Positions 28,963-36,281 of a stretch of DNA of 64,000 nt are shown here, piece after piece. A model generated the notes under the pieces. It was not told where the DNA came from. It saw only the letters and a program-made list of their open reading frames with translations, and made no database searches. This stretch comes from Alphaproteobacteria bacterium (GTDB taxonomy: Bacteria; Pseudomonadota; Alphaproteobacteria; VGDZ01). Numbering within the stretch: position 1 is the first letter of the stretch; the number at the start of each line of letters is the position of its first letter. The stretch is from the NCBI GenBank assembly GCA_016869515.1, contig VGDZ01000001.1:1-64000 (forward strand). Direction: 5' to 3'. A program made the translations under genes and the position numbers.

Positions 28963-29571
28963 ATGCCCGTCATGAGAATGATCGGCAGGTTTCTGGGCGG
29001 CTTGGTTCTGTGGCTGGCGACGCTTTCGGGCGCGGCTTGGGCCGAGACGCGCATCGGCGGCAACGGCCTGCACGAGCAGGATTGGTTCCTGCAGAGCTTT
29101 CTCGATCTGCGCGAGGATCTGGCCGAGGCTCGCGCCGCCGGCAAGCGGCTGGCGGTGGTGTTCGAGCAGCGCGGCTGCATCTACTGCACCCAGATGCACG
29201 AGAAACATCTCGAAAAAGCGGCGATCCGCGACTATCTCAAGGCCAATTTTGCCGTGCTGCAGCTCGATCTCTACGGTTCGCGCCAGGTGACCGATTTCGA
29301 CGGTAAGGAAATCGAGGAACGCGCGCTGGCGCGGCGTCTCGGAGTCACGTCGACGCCGACCGTTGTCTTCTTTCACGACCAAGTCGCATCCGGTCAAGGC
29401 TGGCGCGAGGCCGAGGCAGCGCGCATGCGCGGCCTGCTGAAGCCGTTCGAATTCCTGGCGATGTTCCGCTATGTCAGGCAACGGGCCTATGCCACGGCCG
29501 AGTTCCCCGCCTGGCTCAAGGCCGAAATCGCGCAGGCCCGGGCTAGCGGCGTCGACATCGAAGCGTTCTGA
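28963..29571 (+). CDS. soxW: SoxW-type periplasmic thioredoxin
   Basis: 202 residues from ATG 28963; ATGs at 28972 and 28978 are close alternatives. Signal peptide (FLGGLVLWLATLSGAAWA), then a thioredoxin fold with the redox pair CIYC in EQRGCIYCTQMHEKHLEK and the cis-proline loop TSTPTVVFF. SoxW proteins keep the Sox sulfur-oxidation machinery reduced in the periplasm. It is followed 10 bp downstream by soxC and soxD, supporting the assignment. Confidence 0.88.
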   Translation: MPVMRMIGRFLGGLVLWLATLSGAAWAETRIGGNGLHEQDWFLQSFLDLREDLAEARAAGKRLAVVFEQRGCIYCTQMHEKHLEKAAIRDYLKANFAVLQLDLYGSRQVTDFDGKEIEERALARRLGVTSTPTVVFFHDQVASGQGWREAEAARMRGLLKPFEFLAMFRYVRQRAYATAEFPAWLKAEIAQARASGVDIEAF

Positions 29572-29581
29572 CGGGCCCGGC

Positions 29582-30844
29582 ATGGGCGAAGACGGCAAAG
29601 CTCCCGGCCGACGCGAGGTCATGCGGCTGGGACTGGCCGCGACCGGCGCAGTCGCACTTGGCACCCAGCCGGCCGCCGCCGATCCCCGCAACCTGCCGCC
29701 CAATGTCCCGCCTTGGTCGAAAGGTCTTGGCGTCGGCGTTGGCAGCGCGCCCTATGGCCGGCCCTCGCCGCACGAGGACCATGTCGTCCGCCGCACCGTT
29801 TCCTGGCTGACGGCGACGCCGCATTCCTCGGTCAGCTTCACGCCTTTGCAGGCGCTGCACGGCACGGTCACGCCCAACGGACTGGTGTTCGAGCGCCATC
29901 ACGCCGGATATCCTCTGATCGTGCCTGAGGATCATCGGCTGATGATCCATGGCCTGGTCGAGCGTCCGTTGATCCTGACCATGGCCGAGTTGGCGCGCTT
30001 TCCGTCGGTCAGCCGACTCCACTTCATCGAATGCACCTCGAATACCGGCATGGAATGGCGCGGCGCGCAGATGAACGCCGTGCAGTTCACCCACGGCATG
30101 TTGTCCTGCTGCGAGTGGACCGGGGTCCGGCTGGCGACCTTGCTGGCCGAATGCGGGGTGCGGCCCCAAGCCAAGTGGCTGCTGCTGGAAGGCGCCGATG
30201 CCGCCGGCATGACCCGGTCGTTGCCGATCGGGAAGGCGCTGGACGACACCATCATCGCCTGGGCGATGAACGGCGAGCGGCTGCGGCCCGAAAACGGCTA
30301 TCCGGTGCGCGCCGTGGTGCCGGGTTGGGAAGCCAATCTCTGGGTCAAGTGGCTGCGGCGGATCGAGCTTGGCGACCAACCCTGGCACAGCCGCGAGGAG
30401 ACCTCGAAATACACCGACCTGATGCCCGACGGCAAGGCGCGCCAATTCACCTTCGTGATGGAAGCCAAATCGGTCATCACCGATCCCTGCCCCGAGAATC
30501 CGCTGAGCGAGCATGGATTCCGCATGATCGGCGGCATCGCCTGGTCGGGCAACGGCAAGATCGCGCGGGTCGACGTCTCGGTCGACGGCGGCCGCAATTG
30601 GCGGCCGGCCGAGTTGGAGCAGCCGATCCTGGATCGCTGCCTGACGCGGTTCCGCATGCCCTGGCGGTGGACCGGCGAGGAAGCGGTGCTGATGAGTCGT
30701 GCGGTCGACGAGACCGGCTATGTCCAGCCCAGCATCGCCGAATTGCGTCGGGTGCGCGGCCTCAATTCGGTCTATCACAACAATGCGATCCAGGCCTGGC
30801 ATGTCAGCCCGGCGGGCAAGGTCGACAATGTCCAGCTTGGCTAG
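29582..30844 (+). CDS. soxC: Sulfur/sulfane dehydrogenase molybdopterin subunit SoxC
   Basis: 420 residues from ATG 29582. A Tat-type leader (RREVMRLGLAATGAVALG) sends the folded Mo-cofactor protein to the periplasm. Landmarks of SoxC/sulfite-oxidase-fold enzymes are TPLQALHGTVTPNGLVFERH, HRLMIHGLV, the Mo-binding cysteine C151 in FIECTSNTGMEW, SREETSKYTDLMPDGKARQ and IAWSGNGKIARVDVSVDGG in the dimerisation domain. SoxCD removes electrons from the sulfane sulfur bound to SoxY in the thiosulfate-oxidising cycle. soxYZ, soxA, soxX and soxB are not in the window. Overlaps soxD by 17 bp. Confidence 0.93.
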   Translation: MGEDGKAPGRREVMRLGLAATGAVALGTQPAAADPRNLPPNVPPWSKGLGVGVGSAPYGRPSPHEDHVVRRTVSWLTATPHSSVSFTPLQALHGTVTPNGLVFERHHAGYPLIVPEDHRLMIHGLVERPLILTMAELARFPSVSRLHFIECTSNTGMEWRGAQMNAVQFTHGMLSCCEWTGVRLATLLAECGVRPQAKWLLLEGADAAGMTRSLPIGKALDDTIIAWAMNGERLRPENGYPVRAVVPGWEANLWVKWLRRIELGDQPWHSREETSKYTDLMPDGKARQFTFVMEAKSVITDPCPENPLSEHGFRMIGGIAWSGNGKIARVDVSVDGGRNWRPAELEQPILDRCLTRFRMPWRWTGEEAVLMSRAVDETGYVQPSIAELRRVRGLNSVYHNNAIQAWHVSPAGKVDNVQLG

Positions 30845-31457
30845 GGCGGCGGCGATCGTGGTGGCGCTTGCGACCGTCACGCCTTCGGCGTCCGCCGAGC
30901 GTCTAGGCATCGGCCGCGTCCCCAGCCCGGCCGAAATCGCCGGCTGGGACATCGACGCGCGGCCCGACGGCCACGGCCTGCCGCGCGGTCAAGGCACGGT
31001 CGCCCAGGGCCTCAAGCTTTACGACAGCCTGTGCGCTTCTTGTCATGGCGATTTCGGCGAAGCGGTCGGGCGAAATCCCGAACTGGCCGGCGGCATCGGC
31101 AGCCTGACCGGGCCCGATCCGCGGCGCACGATCGGTTCCTATTGGCCTTATGCCGCCACGCTGTTCGACTATTTGCGCCGCGCCATGCCCTTCGGCGATG
31201 CCCAGTCGCTGGAAATCGACGAGCTTTACGCGCTGACCGCCTATACCCTGTTCCTAAACGACCTCCTGCCGACGGATGGCCGGCTTGACCAGGATTCGAT
31301 CCACAGGCTAAAGATGCCCAACGCGGATGGTTTCGTATCGCCCGATCCGAGGCCGGAATTCCCGCCCAAGGCGCCTTGCATGACCAATTGCACCAGCGAG
31401 ATTCGCATTCACTCCCGGGCCCGGACCAGTGACGGTGCCGGCGGGCAGGCGCGTTGA
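30828..31457 (+). CDS. soxD: SoxD-like cytochrome c subunit, single heme
   Basis: 209 residues. Signal peptide ending near ASA-E at residue 24. The cytochrome c domain holds heme motif C69-A-S-C72-H73 and a likely axial methionine M120 in RRAMPFGDAQ. PRRTIGSYWPYAATLFDYLR is typical of SoxD. Well-studied SoxD proteins (Paracoccus) are near 380 residues with two hemes; here only the first cytochrome domain exists and the C-terminus ends in a short tail with CMTNC. It should accept electrons from SoxC. The shorter form may still function with another cytochrome. Confidence 0.88.
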   Translation: MSSLARAAAIVVALATVTPSASAERLGIGRVPSPAEIAGWDIDARPDGHGLPRGQGTVAQGLKLYDSLCASCHGDFGEAVGRNPELAGGIGSLTGPDPRRTIGSYWPYAATLFDYLRRAMPFGDAQSLEIDELYALTAYTLFLNDLLPTDGRLDQDSIHRLKMPNADGFVSPDPRPEFPPKAPCMTNCTSEIRIHSRARTSDGAGGQAR

Positions 31458-31458
31458 C

Positions 31459-31821
31459 ATGGCTAAAGCGGCAGCGTTGCCCTCGCGACTCAAGGCGCTG
31501 GAGACCCAGGCCGCGCTGGCCTGCGAGCTGATCAAGGCGCTGGGCAATCGCTGGCGGCTGATGGTGCTGTGCCATCTGGTCGACGGCGAGAAGACCGTGG
31601 GCGATCTCGAGCACGCGCTCGACATGCGCCAGCCGACGCTGTCGCAGCATCTGGCGCGGCTGCGCAAGGACGGCTTGGTCGAATCGCGCCGCGCCGGCAA
31701 GACGGTTTACTACAGCGTCGCCAGCGCCGAAGCCACCGCCGTCATCGCCCTTTTGTGCCGGCTCTACGGCGACGAACGCGATGCCCGCTTCGTCGCGCTG
31801 ATGGCGCGCGCCAGAGCTTGA
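31459..31821 (+). CDS. ArsR-family regulator, putative persulfide sensor (BigR/SqrR-like)
   Basis: 120 residues from ATG 31459. Winged-helix domain: KALGNRWRLMVLCHLVDGE, TVGDLEHALDMRQPTLSQHL with recognition helix LSQHLARLRKDGLV, and wing SRRAGKTVYYSV. Cysteines fall at 22, 38 and 100; C38 (in LMVLCHL) and C100 (in ALLCRLYG) match the two cysteines that in SqrR and BigR form a tetrasulfide link upon exposure to persulfide, releasing DNA. Located directly after soxWCD, it probably represses sulfur-oxidation genes until sulfide or persulfide is present. Its stop is 5 bp before repeat copy B. Confidence 0.85.
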   Translation: MAKAAALPSRLKALETQAALACELIKALGNRWRLMVLCHLVDGEKTVGDLEHALDMRQPTLSQHLARLRKDGLVESRRAGKTVYYSVASAEATAVIALLCRLYGDERDARFVALMARARA

Positions 31822-31826
31822 TCGTT

Positions 31827-31882
31827 AGGGCATGATCGATCTGTCTTGAACCACGCGATTCAGGACCGATCGATCATGCCCT
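31827..31882. repeat. Single-hairpin intergenic repeat, copy B
   Basis: Perfect 15-bp arms AGGGCATGATCGATC (31827-31841) and GATCGATCATGCCCT (31868-31882) with a 26-nt interior that includes TGTCTTGAACC, as in copies A and C. It corresponds to the second hairpin module of copy A without the first. It lies between the convergent ArsR and hydrolase genes, and the hydrolase TAG stop (31881-31883) uses the repeat's end, exactly as in copy A. Confidence 0.85.
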
Positions 31883-32741
31883 AAAGCCCCATCAGGCGAT
31901 GGGCGGCGCGGGCCAGCGCGCTGGTCGGATCGCCCAGCGCGCCGATGATGCTGAAATGATCGTGCCCCGGCATGGGGATTTCCTCGACCTCCAGCCCGGC
32001 CTTGCGCCAGGCCGCGGCATAGTCGGCCTGCTGGCGCAGGAACTCGGCGCTTTCGATCCCGCCGACCGCCAGCATCAAGCGCGGCGCGCGGCGGGGGACC
32101 AGGTTCATCGGCGATTGCGCCGCGGCCTCGGCCGCGTCCATCCGCAGCCGGTCGTTGAGATAGGTCAGCCGGATCGGTTCGAGTTCGTAGAGTCCCGAGA
32201 TCGCCAATCCGCCCTTGAGCGTATCGACCGGCAGGTCCGATGCGAAACGCGGCCATTCGGTCGAAGCCAGCAGGGCCGTGACGTGCCCGCCGGCGGAATG
32301 GCCGCAGACGAAGATGCGAGCGCGATCGCCGCCGATCTCCTCGGCATGCCGCCAAGTCCAGGCGACGGCGGCGCGGCATTGTCGCGCCAGCTCGGTCATC
32401 GTCACCTCGGGACAGAGCGTGTAGTTGGCCGAGACCACGACCGCGCCCTTGCCGCGGAAACCGTCGGCGACGAAGTTGAAGTCGGCCTTGTCGCGCATTT
32501 GCCAATAGCCGCCGTGGAAAAAAATCATGATCGGCGCGCGCGGCCGATCGGCCGGGAAAACGTCGAGACGCTCGCCGGCCGCGGGTCCGTAGGCCAAGTC
32601 TAGCCGCACGCCAGGTCGGCGCATGACCTCGGCCGACCAAGACTGGAAGCGGGCCATGATCTCGGGCGCGGCCGGGACGCGCTTCGAGTTGTTGTACTGG
32701 TCGTCGAGCTGTGGGCGGTCATAGCCGCGATAGAGCGACAT
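31881..32741 (-). CDS. Alpha/beta hydrolase, kynurenine-formamidase/esterase-like
   Basis: 286 residues. FFHGGYWQMRDKADF carries the HGGYW oxyanion motif typical of arylformamidases and hormone-sensitive-lipase-like esterases; nucleophile elbow GHSAGGH, then aspartate region and histidine in PGHDHFSIIG. A kynureninase gene at 17272 makes N-formylkynurenine hydrolysis conceivable, but the two loci are 13 kb apart and many HGGYW proteins are general esterases. Convergent with the ArsR gene across repeat copy B. Confidence 0.82.
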   Translation of the reverse strand: MSLYRGYDRPQLDDQYNNSKRVPAAPEIMARFQSWSAEVMRRPGVRLDLAYGPAAGERLDVFPADRPRAPIMIFFHGGYWQMRDKADFNFVADGFRGKGAVVVSANYTLCPEVTMTELARQCRAAVAWTWRHAEEIGGDRARIFVCGHSAGGHVTALLASTEWPRFASDLPVDTLKGGLAISGLYELEPIRLTYLNDRLRMDAAEAAAQSPMNLVPRRAPRLMLAVGGIESAEFLRQQADYAAAWRKAGLEVEEIPMPGHDHFSIIGALGDPTSALARAAHRLMGL

Positions 32742-32794
32742 GGCGATTTCCCGTCAGACGCCCTATCATAATGAAAATACGAGGGGGGGACGCC

Positions 32795-33334
32795 ATGACT
32801 TCGCTCCAGGAGCAGATGGCGATGTACGCGGCCTATCATCGCGACCTGCGCAATCGTGCCACGCATTTCGTCGGCATTCCGACGATCGTGTTCTCGCTTC
32901 TGCTGGCCTTCGCGTTGGTCCGGCTGCCGATCGGCGGCTTCGATGCCAGCTTGGGCATGCTCGTGACCTTGGCGCTGATGATCTACTACTACCTGCTCGA
33001 TCGCACGCTGGCGGTGATCGCTACCGTCATCTTCGGTGCCATGGTGGTGGCGGCAGAGCGCCTGGTGACGGGGTGGAGCGCGACCGAGGCCTGGACCTGG
33101 TTCGCGCTCTTGTTCGTCGGCGGCTGGATCCTGCAATTGGTGGGTCACGTGTTCGAAGGCCGCAAGCCGGCACTGGTCGACAACCTGTTCCAGATCTTCG
33201 TCGCGCCCTTGTTCCTGATCGCCGAGACGCTGTTCGCGGTCAATCTCATGACCGAGCTGCGCCTCGCGGTCGAGGCGCGGATTCCGAAATATCTGCCGGC
33301 TGCGGCCGAGCGGCCGCGCGCCGAGGCCGCCTGA
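32795..33334 (+). CDS. Mpo1-like/DUF962 membrane protein
   Basis: 179 residues from ATG 32795, preceded by GAGGGGGG at good spacing. The DUF962 pattern is clear: AAYHRDLRNRATHFVGIP near the N-terminus, several transmembrane helices, and ILQLVGHVFEGRKPALVDNL followed by APLFLIAETLF. The conserved histidines (YHRD, HFVG, GHVFE) are metal ligands in yeast Mpo1, an iron-dependent dioxygenase acting on 2-hydroxy fatty acids. The bacterial role is unproven. Divergent from the hydrolase gene. Confidence 0.85.
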   Translation: MTSLQEQMAMYAAYHRDLRNRATHFVGIPTIVFSLLLAFALVRLPIGGFDASLGMLVTLALMIYYYLLDRTLAVIATVIFGAMVVAAERLVTGWSATEAWTWFALLFVGGWILQLVGHVFEGRKPALVDNLFQIFVAPLFLIAETLFAVNLMTELRLAVEARIPKYLPAAAERPRAEAA

Positions 33335-33362
33335 CGCGGCGGTCGGCCGGACCGAATTCCGG

Positions 33363-33923
33363 TCAGACCGCGCGATGCCGGAAACAGCCGACCAGGTGGT
33401 CGTTGACCAAGCCGCTGGCCTGCATGAAGGCATAGCAAATCGTCGGACCGACGAAGCCGAAGCCGAGGCCCTGGAGCTCCTTCGACATCGCTCGGCTTTG
33501 CGGAGTCTCGGCCGGAATCTGCCCGGTCGAGCGGAAACGATTGACCTTGGTGCGCCCGTCGACGAAGCCCCATAGCAAATCGGAAAACGAGCGGCCGCGC
33601 TCGCGCAACGCCAGATAGGCGCGGGCGTTCTTCTGGGCCGCGGCTATCTTGGCGCGATTGCGGACGATGCCGGCATCGGCCATCAGTCGTGCGCGCTTGG
33701 CCTCGCTCCACGCCGCCATGCGCGCGGGATCGAAGCCGTCCATGGCGCGGCGATAATTGTCGCGCTTGTAAAGGATGGTGCGCCAGGACAGGCCGGCCTG
33801 AAAGCCGTCGAGACACAGCTTCTCGAACAGCGCGCGGTCGTCGCGTTCGGGCACGCCCCATTCCCGGTCGTGATAGGCCATCATCTGCGGATCGCCTTCG
33901 CACCAGGGGCAGCGCCGGTCCAT
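33363..33923 (-). CDS. tag: DNA-3-methyladenine glycosylase I
   Basis: 186 residues. Removes 3-methyladenine from alkylated DNA. The zinc-snap ligands of E. coli Tag are conserved: C5 in RRCPWC, H18 in AYHDREWG, and H176 and C180 in NDHLVGCFRH. GFQAGLSWRTILYKRDNYRR and FVGPTICYAFMQASGLVNDH are family hallmarks. Convergent with the Mpo1-like gene; three hairpin repeats lie upstream of its start. Confidence 0.96.
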   Translation of the reverse strand: MDRRCPWCEGDPQMMAYHDREWGVPERDDRALFEKLCLDGFQAGLSWRTILYKRDNYRRAMDGFDPARMAAWSEAKRARLMADAGIVRNRAKIAAAQKNARAYLALRERGRSFSDLLWGFVDGRTKVNRFRSTGQIPAETPQSRAMSKELQGLGFGFVGPTICYAFMQASGLVNDHLVGCFRHRAV

Positions 33924-33955
33924 GCCGCGAAGCTGTCACGGCGCCGCAGGCCAGG

Positions 33956-34039
33956 CAAGCATAGTCGGCGGGTGCGCCGACAAGCAAGCATAGTCGGCGG
34001 GTGCGCCGACCAAGCAAGCATAGTCGGCGGATGCGCCGA
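33956..34039. repeat. Three tandem 25-nt hairpin-forming direct repeats
   Basis: The unit CAAGCATAGTCGGCGGGTGC followed by GCCGA occurs at 33956-33980, 33985-34009 and 34015-34039, identical except for one base in the third. Spacers are CAAG and CCAAG. Each unit contains TCGGCG-4 nt-CGCCGA, a 6-bp stem. It lies between divergent tag and an MFS gene; the third copy ends 14 nt before a TATAGT box (34054-34059) that could be the MFS -10 element. A VNTR or a cluster of operator sites are both possible. Confidence 0.8.
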
Positions 34040-34070
34040 TGCCGCCGCGCGCCTATAGTGCGCGGCCCCG

Positions 34071-35267
34071 ATGTCCTCTCCCGCGCCGACTTCCCATACC
34101 AACTGGCCGATCGTCGCCCTGGTCGTCTTGGCCGGGATCGTCTGTGCCGCCCAGCTCGGCAAGGCGCATCCGGCCTTGCCGCTGCTGCGGGCGGAATTCG
34201 AGCTCGATCTGGTCAGTGCGGGCTGGCTGGCTTCGATCTTCGTCATCTTCGGCGCCAGTCTCGGCATGACCGCCGGCGGCTTGGCCGACCGGCTGGGGCG
34301 CGAGCGGGTGCTGATCGGCGCGCTTATGCTGTTGGCGATGGGCGCGGCATTGGGCGGGATGGCGTCTACCGCTTCCATGCTGTTTTTCGGTCGGGTGATC
34401 GAGGGGCTGGCGTTCACTTTCATCGCCGCCGCCGGACCAGGCCTGATCGGGCAGGTCAGCCGAGCCGAGGACCGCGCCCGCGGCTTGGGATTTTGGAGTC
34501 TCTACATGCCGACCGGCATGGGTTTGGCCGGGCTTGGCGCGCCTTTGGTGCTGGAACAGATCGGCTGGCGGCCGTTGTGGTGGGCGGGCGTGGTTCCGGC
34601 GCTGGCGCTGGCGATCGGTCTTTATGCGATCGGACGCAGTCTCCCCTCGGCTCCGGCGCCGGCGCCGCTTGCGGCCAATCTCCGGACCATGTTGGCGCGG
34701 CCAGCGACTTGGCTGCTGGCGATCAGCTTCGGCGCCTACGCGTTGCAATGGTTCGCAGTGATGACTTTCGTTCCGACCATGGCGATCGAACTGGGAGGAA
34801 TGACTCCCAACCAGGCGGCGTTGGCCGGCGCGCTGGTGGTGGCGGTCAATGCGCCGGGAAACCTCCTCGGCATATGGGCGCGGACGCGCGGCTGGCCGTG
34901 TTGGGCGGTAGCCGGATTCACGGCCTTGGGCGTGGCGCTGGTCGCGCAAGGCATCTATGCCGACGGCCTGTCCTTTGCGTGGCGTTATGCCGCGGCGCTG
35001 TCATTCTCCTTCTTCTGCGGACTGGTTCCCTCCAGCCTGTTCATGGCGACACCGCTGCACAGCCCCAGTCCGGCGGCGCTGTCGACCCTCAATGGCGGCA
35101 TGATCCAGGGCTCGAACATCGGCGGCCTGATCGGCCCGCCGGCGGTGGCGGCGGTGGTGACCGCGGCGGGCGGGTCCTGGCAGGGCGCGGGTTGGCTGCT
35201 GCTGGCCTGCGGCGGCGTCGGCCTGGCGGCGGGACTGGTGCTGCGGCGGCTCGAGGCGCGGGCCTGA
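34071..35267 (+). CDS. MFS transporter
   Basis: 398 residues with about 12 transmembrane helices. The MFS loop 2-3 motif is GGLADRLGRERVLIG, and loop signatures recur in the second half. No strong substrate-specific features are visible; members of this type include cyanate, aromatic and drug permeases. A TATAGT sequence 12 nt upstream of the ATG and three hairpin repeats further upstream may control it. The EamA transporter gene follows 1 bp after its stop, so the two are probably cotranscribed. Confidence 0.88.
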   Translation: MSSPAPTSHTNWPIVALVVLAGIVCAAQLGKAHPALPLLRAEFELDLVSAGWLASIFVIFGASLGMTAGGLADRLGRERVLIGALMLLAMGAALGGMASTASMLFFGRVIEGLAFTFIAAAGPGLIGQVSRAEDRARGLGFWSLYMPTGMGLAGLGAPLVLEQIGWRPLWWAGVVPALALAIGLYAIGRSLPSAPAPAPLAANLRTMLARPATWLLAISFGAYALQWFAVMTFVPTMAIELGGMTPNQAALAGALVVAVNAPGNLLGIWARTRGWPCWAVAGFTALGVALVAQGIYADGLSFAWRYAAALSFSFFCGLVPSSLFMATPLHSPSPAALSTLNGGMIQGSNIGGLIGPPAVAAVVTAAGGSWQGAGWLLLACGGVGLAAGLVLRRLEARA

Positions 35268-35268
35268 G

Positions 35269-36141
35269 ATGAAACGGCTCTCCGCCGGTGATCTGTTCCT
35301 CGGCCTGACGGTCGCGATCTGGGGAATCAATTTCCCGATCTCGAAGGCGCTGCTGGCCGAGTTCTCGCCCTTGGCCTTCGCCGTCTGCCGCTATTTGCCG
35401 GCAGGCGCGCTTCTGTTGCTGGTGCTGTGGTGGCGAGACCGAAGCATCGCCATCGAGCGCAAGGATCTTGGCCGGCTGGCGGCGATCGGGTTCGTCGGCA
35501 TTACCCTGTTTCAGATCGCGTGGTCGAACGGCCTCGCCTTGACCACGGCCGCCAAGGCTTCGATCCTGGTCTCGACCACGCCCGCCTTCGGCGCGCTGTG
35601 GGGATTGGTCAGGGGCCGGCGGCAAAGCGCCCCAGCGCTGTTCGGAATTGCGCTGTCCTTCGGCGGCGTGTTCCTGCTGATCAACAACAGCTTGGACCGG
35701 TTGACGCTGGGCGGCGGCACGCTGCTGGGCGATTTGTTCATGCTGGCCGCGGGCGCGCTGTGGTGGTTCTACACCGCCTGGGCGGTGCCGGTGCTGGAGC
35801 GGCTGGGCCCGCTCAAGGTCACGGCCTGGGCGATGAGCTTGGGTGCGCTGGCGCTGGTGCCGATCGCCGCGCCCGAATTGGCACAACAGAATTTCGCCGC
35901 GCCCGGTCCGATCGACTGGCTCGGGCTCGCCTTTACTTCCATAGTGTCGAGCGCGATCGGCTTCTTGTGGTGGTACGAAGGCACGCGGCGGCTGGGTGCG
36001 CAGCGCGCGGTGCTCTACACCTACCTGATCCCGATCGCCGGCGTCGTCGCTTCGGCCGCGATCCTGGGCGACGTCATGACGCCGGTGCAGCTGCTCGGCG
36101 CCGGCGTGGTCATCGCCGGCGTGGTGCTGGCGCGGCGTTGA
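35269..36141 (+). CDS. EamA/DMT-family transporter
   Basis: 290 residues, ten transmembrane helices in two EamA repeats. FLGLTVAIWGINFPISKALL opens the first repeat and FTSIVSSAIGFLWWYEGTRR the second, with the closing GAGVVIAGVVLARR. Such drug/metabolite exporters move amino acids or other small metabolites across the inner membrane; substrate unknown. Starts 1 bp after the MFS stop. Repeat copy C lies just downstream. Confidence 0.9.
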   Translation: MKRLSAGDLFLGLTVAIWGINFPISKALLAEFSPLAFAVCRYLPAGALLLLVLWWRDRSIAIERKDLGRLAAIGFVGITLFQIAWSNGLALTTAAKASILVSTTPAFGALWGLVRGRRQSAPALFGIALSFGGVFLLINNSLDRLTLGGGTLLGDLFMLAAGALWWFYTAWAVPVLERLGPLKVTAWAMSLGALALVPIAAPELAQQNFAAPGPIDWLGLAFTSIVSSAIGFLWWYEGTRRLGAQRAVLYTYLIPIAGVVASAAILGDVMTPVQLLGAGVVIAGVVLARR

Positions 36142-36150
36142 TCCGCCCTC

Positions 36151-36270
36151 GGGCAGGATCGGTCCGTCTTGAACCGCATGGTTCAAGACGGATCGCGAAT
36201 CGTGCCCGCGTGCCCGACTCTGGTGCGCGATTCACGACCTGAATGGATCGCTTGCGCGATTCCATCCCGG
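36151..36270. repeat. Composite two-hairpin intergenic repeat, copy C
   Basis: Module one: GGTCCGTCTTGAACC (36161-36175) pairs with GGTTCAAGACGGATC (36180-36194), 14 of 15 bp, framed by GGGCA (36151-36155) and TGCCC. Linker CTGGTGCGCGATTCAC (36220-36235) differs at two positions from the linker of copy D. Module two is an imperfect stem ATGGATCGC / GCGATTCCAT (about 36243-36265). Same orientation as copy D, opposite to A. Between convergent EamA and soxF genes. Confidence 0.8.
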
Positions 36271-36281
36271 TCGATTGCGCG

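Noticed and set aside
33956-34039. Short CRISPR array
   Set aside because: Only three repeats with 4-5-nt spacers and no cas genes; spacing and spacer size do not fit CRISPR.
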